Origin: Treponema sp. UBA3870
Lineage (GTDB): Bacteria; Spirochaetota; Spirochaetia; Treponematales; Treponemataceae
Assembly: GCA_002392275.1 (NCBI GenBank)
Contig: DGGQ01000114.1
Location: forward strand, 1 to 23,136
Direction: 5' to 3'
Length of the DNA: 23,136 nt
Part shown: one piece after another, positions 18,568 through 23,136 of the stretch
How positions within the stretch are numbered: position 1 is the first letter of the stretch
How the letters are laid out: every line of letters begins with the position of its first letter
Notes under the pieces: generated by a model
Databases searched by the model: none
Seen by the model: the letters and a program-made list of their open reading frames with translations, nothing else
What the model was told of the DNA's origin: nothing
Program-made: the position numbers and the translations under genes

Positions 18568-20445
18568 TTATTCCCAGCCGAATGTTGCCGGAGGTTTGTT
18601 CGTGAGGTCGTAGTAGATTGCGTCAACGAATGGGAGGGCGGCTATCTTCTTTACGGTCGCCATCAAATCTTCCTGCGGAAGGTGCGCGAATCTTGCTGTC
18701 ATAACGTCCTCGGAGCAGAGCGGGCGAAGAACTATGCTGCAGTGCTCAGGCGATGATGCGTAGGGAATGTTTATCGTGAGGTGCTGGAAGATTTTTGAAT
18801 ACCATCCGTTTTTGTGGAGGTCCTCAAGCATGATTGCGTCCGCTTCCCTTGTCTGGTCGAGCCTGCGTTTGTCGCAATAGCCTTCCTGTATTGAAAATCC
18901 TTTTTTGTCCGCATCAGGATTTTTGTAGAGTGTAATCAAAGTTCTGTTTATGTAGGTCGCAGCATTCGTGATTGTTGACGACGCTTTTTCAAGTTTCTCC
19001 CATTTTTCCGGAAGATGATAGAATCCGTCCCCCTCGCTTTTGAATGTGAGCGTTGAAGGAAAACGATATGTCCTGAAATCACCCTGCACACCGACGGAGC
19101 GCACCGGAATCACGGACTTTTTCAAATCGGTGCGGCACTTTTCGCAGAACATGTCAAGTTCGATTGTCTGAATCTCCTGGCTGGCTTTGTTGAATTCGTC
19201 TGCATCCTTTTCGCTGATTTTTCCGTCGCTGCACAGAACGTTGATTGAAAGTCCCGGTCCCGGAAATGGATGGCGCATTACAAGTTCGTCGCTCAGCCCG
19301 AGTTTTTTTCCGATTGCGCGGACTTCATCCTTGTACAAATCCTTGACCGGCTCGATTATAAGTCCCTTCGCAATCAGATCCTGTATTCCCTGGACGCGGT
19401 TGTGGTGCGTCTTGATTGTGTTTGAATTTTTTGTTCCGCCCGACTCGATGATGTCCGGATAGAGAGTCCCCTGAGCGAGCATCCATTTGTCTTCGTCAAG
19501 ATGCTGTTTCGCCACGACCTCGTTTCTGACCGTGATGAAATTTTCGCCGATCGCCATGCGTTTTTTCTGCGGGTCTATAAGTCCTGCCACTGCTTTCAAA
19601 AATGATTCGGAAGCATCCTCCACGATGAAATTGTTGAAGCCGAATTTATGGTAGGCATCAGCAACTTTTTTTGATTCGTCCTTGCGCATGAATCCGTTGT
19701 CGATGTGGAGTCCCAGAACCCTGTCCTGTCCCAGCGCCTTGTTGAGTATTGCGAACGTGATTGTCGAATCGACCCCGCCGCTCAAAAATAGAAGAACGTT
19801 CTTGTCGCCGGCCTCTTTTTTTGTTGTGTCCAAAATCACCTGGAGAACCGTGTCCTGGTCCCAGTTTTTTTCCATGCCGCAGTATTTTGCAAAATTTTCA
19901 AAAATCTGGTTTCCGCATGGGGTGTCCTTTACTTCACAATGGCACTGGAGGCTGAACCGTTTTTTTGAAAGATTCTGTGTGGCCGCAAAAGGGCAGTCCT
20001 TTGTTGATCCGACGACCTCAAATCCTTCGCCCATCTGCATTACACCGTCCTGATGGCTCATCCAGACCTGCTGGGTCGGCTCGATTCCTTCAAAGAGCGG
20101 GGACTTTACATTGGGATTCAGATTGAGAGTTGCAAAACCGAACTCTCCGACATCCGCCTTTCCGACTTTTCCGCCGTATCCAAGCTGAACGATGTAGTGT
20201 CCGTAGCAGAGTCCCAGAACCGGGATGTCAAGATTCAGAATCTCCTTGTTGAAGTCTGGAACCTTTTCGTCATAAACGGATGCCGGGCCGCCTGAAAAAA
20301 CGATTCCCATGCAGTCGCCGAATGTTTTCAAATCAGCGGACGGAAGGGCAATCTCCGAATAATAGCCCAACATGCGGAAACGCTTTGCAATCAGGTGCGC
20401 GTACTGTGAACCGAAGTCCAGGACGACAATCTTCTTTCTGCTCAT
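18568..20445 (-). CDS. guaA: GMP synthase (glutamine-hydrolysing), long form
   Basis: Converts XMP to GMP with ATP and glutamine in the cytoplasm. The start is ATG 20445 (MSRKKIVVLDFGSQYAHLI), not the upstream ATG at 20547, which would add 34 unrelated residues inside pyrG. The 625-residue protein is about 100 longer than E. coli GuaA. The glutaminase domain has Cys80 (GLCYGHY), His169 and Glu171; the usual HPE reads HCE but the triad is complete. The PP-loop is SGGVDST (222-228), with the conserved HPFPGPGL further on. After it, an insert of about 100 residues contains IPVRSVGVQGDFRTY and leads to SIVLRPLCSEDVMTARF, the double dimerisation layout I know from human GMPS. GAGG precedes the ATG. 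The ATG overlaps the pyrG stop (ATGA), so the two are translationally coupled. Confidence 0.95.
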   Translation of the reverse strand: MSRKKIVVLDFGSQYAHLIAKRFRMLGYYSEIALPSADLKTFGDCMGIVFSGGPASVYDEKVPDFNKEILNLDIPVLGLCYGHYIVQLGYGGKVGKADVGEFGFATLNLNPNVKSPLFEGIEPTQQVWMSHQDGVMQMGEGFEVVGSTKDCPFAATQNLSKKRFSLQCHCEVKDTPCGNQIFENFAKYCGMEKNWDQDTVLQVILDTTKKEAGDKNVLLFLSGGVDSTITFAILNKALGQDRVLGLHIDNGFMRKDESKKVADAYHKFGFNNFIVEDASESFLKAVAGLIDPQKKRMAIGENFITVRNEVVAKQHLDEDKWMLAQGTLYPDIIESGGTKNSNTIKTHHNRVQGIQDLIAKGLIIEPVKDLYKDEVRAIGKKLGLSDELVMRHPFPGPGLSINVLCSDGKISEKDADEFNKASQEIQTIELDMFCEKCRTDLKKSVIPVRSVGVQGDFRTYRFPSTLTFKSEGDGFYHLPEKWEKLEKASSTITNAATYINRTLITLYKNPDADKKGFSIQEGYCDKRRLDQTREADAIMLEDLHKNGWYSKIFQHLTINIPYASSPEHCSIVLRPLCSEDVMTARFAHLPQEDLMATVKKIAALPFVDAIYYDLTNKPPATFGWE

Positions 20446-22043
20446 TTTTTTGCCTCGCAGCTTGCTTTGATGAAATCCCTGAACAACGGACCGGCTTTGT
20501 TCGGACGGCTCTTGAACTCGGGATGGAACTGTCCTCCAAGCATCCACGGATGGTCGGGAACCTCGACAATCTCCACAAGGTCGCGTTCCGGGTTCACTCC
20601 CGCGATGATAAGCCCTGCGTCCTCAAGTTCTTTTCTATATATATTGTTGAATTCATATCTATGTCTGTGGCGTTCCCAGATTAAAGGTTCACCGTATGCC
20701 TTTTCCGTAAGCGTTCCCGGTTTGACGGTGCACTGGAATTTTCCGAGCCTGAGGGTTCCGCCAAGAATCTTTCCGTTCTGGTCTGGCATCAGATCGATTA
20801 CAGGGTGGGTGGTCTCCGCGTCAATTTCGGTCGAGTGTGCGTCCTTCCATCCAAGCACGTCGCGGGCGTATTCGATTACAAGAATCTGCATTCCAAGGCA
20901 TATCCCGAAGTATGGGACTTTGTTGAGTCTTGCGTATCTTGCGGCACGGATCATTCCTTCAATACCGCGTGAACCGAATCCACCGGGGACTATGATTCCG
21001 TCAACATCCTTGAGCCTTTCTGCCGTGGTTTCGTCGCTGTCGAGAGTCTCTGAATCAATCCAGTCGATTATGACCTCCGCCTCGTTTGCGATTCCTCCGT
21101 GGGTAAGGCTTTCAACGACGGAAAGATATGCGTCGTGCAGCTCTATGTATTTTCCGACAAGCGCAATCTTCACGTGTTTTTTCGGATTTTCAAACACATG
21201 GACCATCGCGGCCCATTCGTCAAGCTGTGATTTTACTGGTTCCAGACCAAGAGCCTTGCAGACTGCGTCCCCCATTCCCTCGCGTTCCAAGTTCAGCGGA
21301 ACTTCGTATATTGATTTTGCGTTCAGGTTCTGGATTACTGATTCCGGGTCAACGTTGCAGAACTGAGCGAGCCTTTCACGAGTAGCCGGGTCGATCGGAA
21401 CCTCTGTCCTGAGCATGAGCACGTTGGGCTGTATTCCGAGAGCCTGAAGCTCCTTGACCGAGTGCTGCGTTGGCTTGGTCTTAAGCTCCATCTCCTTTCC
21501 GATGAATGGAATGAGCGTCAGGTGGATGTAGCAGCAGTTCTCCTCGCCGACCTCGTACTTGATTTGGCGAATTGCCTCGATAAATGGCAGGGACTCTATG
21601 TCGCCGACCGTGCCGCCGATTTCGGTGATTATCACGTCTGCACCGGTTTCCTTGGTCGAAAGAAGCATGCGCCTCTTGATTTCATCTGTTATGTTCGGAA
21701 TGACCTGGACGGTTCCTCCGTGGAATTTTCCTTCGCGCTCGTCATTGAGGACAGCAAGATAGACTCGGCCCGATGTGGTGTTGTTGCTCTGTGAAAGAAC
21801 TGCGTCCGTAAATCTCTCGTAGTGTCCCAAATCCAGGTCAGTCTCGGCTCCGTCATCCGTGACAAAGACTTCGCCATGCTGGAATGGATTCATCGTTCCA
21901 GGGTCGATGTTCAGATAGGGATCAAATTTCTGGTTCACGACCTTGAGGCCGCGGGATTTGAGGATGAGTCCAAGCGATGCTGCGGCAATACCTTTACCAA
22001 GACCGCTTACGACTCCTCCTGTGATGAATACATACTTAGCCAT
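20442..22043 (-). CDS. pyrG: CTP synthase
   Basis: At 533 residues this is normal for the family. It makes CTP from UTP, ATP and glutamine. The synthetase domain opens MAKYVFITGGVVSGLGKG, followed by QKFDPYLNIDPGTMNPFQ and HGEVFVTDDGAETDLDLGHY. The glutaminase domain has the nucleophile Cys382 in FGICLGMQ and QFHPEF near the C-terminus. All motifs are intact. The ATG at 22043 has no ribosome binding site; a near-consensus promoter ends 6 bp before it, predicting a leaderless mRNA with no room for an attenuator or a C-rich leader of the kind that controls pyrG in Bacillus. guaA overlaps the last 4 bp, so pyrimidine and purine amination enzymes form one operon. The Rpn gene upstream is on the same strand but has its own promoter. 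Confidence 0.97.
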   Translation of the reverse strand: MAKYVFITGGVVSGLGKGIAAASLGLILKSRGLKVVNQKFDPYLNIDPGTMNPFQHGEVFVTDDGAETDLDLGHYERFTDAVLSQSNNTTSGRVYLAVLNDEREGKFHGGTVQVIPNITDEIKRRMLLSTKETGADVIITEIGGTVGDIESLPFIEAIRQIKYEVGEENCCYIHLTLIPFIGKEMELKTKPTQHSVKELQALGIQPNVLMLRTEVPIDPATRERLAQFCNVDPESVIQNLNAKSIYEVPLNLEREGMGDAVCKALGLEPVKSQLDEWAAMVHVFENPKKHVKIALVGKYIELHDAYLSVVESLTHGGIANEAEVIIDWIDSETLDSDETTAERLKDVDGIIVPGGFGSRGIEGMIRAARYARLNKVPYFGICLGMQILVIEYARDVLGWKDAHSTEIDAETTHPVIDLMPDQNGKILGGTLRLGKFQCTVKPGTLTEKAYGEPLIWERHRHRYEFNNIYRKELEDAGLIIAGVNPERDLVEIVEVPDHPWMLGGQFHPEFKSRPNKAGPLFRDFIKASCEAKK

Positions 22044-22049
22044 TCCATT

Positions 22050-22078
22050 ATTATAACTGAAATTGGAGGATTCTTCAA
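22050..22078 (-). promoter_or_regulatory. pyrG promoter, predicted leaderless
   Basis: On the minus strand, TTGAAG (22078-22073), a 17-bp spacer and a perfect TATAAT (22055-22050) are followed by 6 bp (AATGGA) and the pyrG ATG at 22043. There is no Shine-Dalgarno sequence. Confidence 0.75.
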
Positions 22079-22100
22079 TAAGTGGGAAATGTGCGAAAAA

Positions 22101-22943
22101 TCAGTACGGAATTTCGCCAATAGATTCAATGGTCTCAATCGGAAGCCCGGTATATTTTGCGACAAGATTCACATCCATCCCGTCCGCAAGCATTGCTTTC
22201 GCATCTTCCACGGATTTTTTGTAGATGCCCTGTTCCATACCTTGCTCTAATCCCTGACGGACACCCTCTTCAAATGCAATATCTTTTTCTTCATCAATCG
22301 TCTGCTGCCAAGTCATGTAATTTTTTCTCCAGTCCATGTTTTTTCTGGCGAAGCTTACTTTTTCCTCGATGGTTTTTGCGAAGTCCCCATCCGCGTTCTG
22401 TTCCGAAAGAAACTTGAAAAAGTTTTGCTCTTCGACCGTTTCCATTTTAGCATACTCGGACGCATTGAAAAAGACCTTGTATGAACCGTCACCTAAATTT
22501 CTTTTTCGCCCGAATCTGCATGTGTTCTCGAAAAAATATACAGGGAGTCTTTCGTCAAACGGGTCGGAGAGGCATAGGAAAATCACATAGGAATCTTTCA
22601 GGCGGCTGCATTTTTCACCACGCGCGAGGCTGTCAGTGTCTATCATGCTCTGGTAGTATCTGGCGCGCCTGGAGAGGTTCGCATTGATTGTCGTCTGAAT
22701 CTCGATGTCGAAGATTCGGTTATCGTCCCTGGTGTAGACATCGAAGCGGACACCCTTTGAGCCAACGGATTCCTGCATCGCCCATTCGGATTTTGGTGGC
22801 GAGAGTTTTTCAATTTTTATGTGGAGAAGAATCTCCAAAAGTCTGCGACAGATTTCCGGGTTTTCCTCCATGATTTTGCAGAAAAGAAAATTGTTTGCGA
22901 ACGTGAGCTCTTCCCACGCGGGATATTTTTTGATTCCAGGCAT
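22101..22943 (-). CDS. Rpn family PD-(D/E)XK nuclease / putative transposase
   Basis: A 280-residue protein of the Rpn (PDDEXK_2) type. The N-terminal nuclease region has FKDxxF-like context replaced by LTFANNFLFCKIM (residues 13-25), then the catalytic core RFDVYTRDDNRIFDIEIQ with Asp68, Glu81 and Gln83 all present. RRARYYQSMIDTDSLARGE and YVIFLCLSDPF are typical of the family. The C-terminal part is a Glu/Gln-rich helix (GVRQGLEQGMEQGIYKK) and a short HTH-like tail ending in AKYTGLPIETIES. Family members promote recombination or cut DNA; they are common in multiple copies in treponemes. AGGAG lies before the ATG at 22943, with a possible promoter TTACAA-17 bp-TATATA upstream. No inverted repeats or partner genes were seen, so it is not part of a visible transposon. 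Confidence 0.88.
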   Translation of the reverse strand: MPGIKKYPAWEELTFANNFLFCKIMEENPEICRRLLEILLHIKIEKLSPPKSEWAMQESVGSKGVRFDVYTRDDNRIFDIEIQTTINANLSRRARYYQSMIDTDSLARGEKCSRLKDSYVIFLCLSDPFDERLPVYFFENTCRFGRKRNLGDGSYKVFFNASEYAKMETVEEQNFFKFLSEQNADGDFAKTIEEKVSFARKNMDWRKNYMTWQQTIDEEKDIAFEEGVRQGLEQGMEQGIYKKSVEDAKAMLADGMDVNLVAKYTGLPIETIESIGEIPY

Positions 22944-22959
22944 TTGTTTTCTCCTACTA

Positions 22960-23136
22960 TTATATATATGCCGTGGAAATCAGGATTGTAAAAAATTCTG
23001 CACATTTTTTTGTAGCCCTTCCCCCCTTTGCAGAAAATGTAAAACGAACAATTGACTGGGCGTTGCGGGTTTGGAAAATGGATTCCGGCGGAGTGTAGCG
23101 ACGGCGGCAGTGAAAAACGGAGCTATCCCGCAGAGG
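22960..23136 (-). other. Open frame without start at the right edge, uncertain
   Basis: One minus-strand frame is open for 59 codons from the right edge to the TAA at 22960, reading phrases such as RRRYTPPESIF and NAQSIVRFTF. It has no ATG in the window and would overlap the Rpn promoter region. It may be the 3' end of a gene, or a short dispersed repeat that happens to stay open. Bases 23060-23136 are clearly more GC-rich than 22944-23040. Confidence 0.2.

Noticed and set aside
18411..18626. 71-residue minus-strand ORF over the 33-bp repeats
   Set aside because: It overlaps the guaA end and terminator, has no ribosome binding site, and its repeat reads open in other frames as well.
19935..19943. 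HCE in place of HPE in the GuaA glutaminase domain as a sign of inactivation
   Set aside because: The catalytic His and Glu are kept and only the middle Pro is replaced; the Cys nucleophile is also present.
20446..20547. Upstream in-frame ATG that would extend GuaA by 34 residues
   Set aside because: The extension lies inside pyrG in another frame and is unlike any GuaA N-terminus; MSRKKIVVLDFGSQ is the family start, and GAGG sits just before ATG 20445.

Overview
The window looks like a chromosomal stretch of a spirochaete, most probably a gut, rumen or oral Treponema. The clues are a spirochaete-style lipobox, a CHASE2 adenylate cyclase next to FecR and outer-membrane barrel genes, poly-G tracts, and a mix of mid-GC core genes with AT-rich accessory genes. 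The genus is inferred from gene content and protein character only; no database was consulted.

Layout, left to right. (1) The 5' end of galT runs off the left edge on the minus strand, divergent from argR, whose promoter carries a complete ARG box. (2) A 48-residue single-pass membrane protein is convergent with argR and shares its bidirectional terminator. A non-coding stretch follows with a palindrome, an inverted repeat and five copies of a 7-bp repeat, then tpiA and a possibly structured transcript ending in a strong terminator. (3) A plus-strand operon holds an SH3-domain lipoprotein, an ABC-F ATPase and the ATPase ychF. (4) A cytoplasmic GH2 beta-mannosidase lies convergent with ychF. 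(5) An envelope signalling module: a minus-strand operon (small exported protein, outer-membrane barrel, FecR-domain protein) diverges from a 984-residue CHASE2 adenylate cyclase. (6) An AT-rich accessory segment holds an Xre-type repressor divergent from a secreted repeat protein, plus an AAA/DUF4143 ATPase whose promoter sits inside a 33-bp tandem repeat. (7) pyrG and guaA overlap by 4 bp, preceded by an Rpn-family PD-(D/E)XK nuclease.

Two observations stand out. First, the cyclase and the FecR/barrel operon are driven by two overlapping, opposed sigma-70 type promoters whose -10 boxes are arms of one 28-bp near-perfect palindrome, so the two transcripts probably compete or are set together. 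With the domain content (outer-membrane barrel, periplasmic FecR protein, periplasmic CHASE2 sensor, class IIIb cyclase) this suggests an envelope-to-cAMP signalling unit in which FecR feeds a cyclase instead of a sigma factor. Second, galT, the lipoprotein gene, the cyclase, pyrG and probably the xre gene have no Shine-Dalgarno sequence, and their -10 hexamer ends only 6-7 bp before the ATG, which predicts leaderless mRNAs. Nearly all other genes in the window have ordinary ribosome binding sites.

Functionally the window mixes core metabolism (glycolysis, CTP and GMP synthesis, galactose and mannoside use, arginine control), ribosome-associated ATPases, and envelope proteins. No tRNA, rRNA, CRISPR array or insertion sequence was seen.
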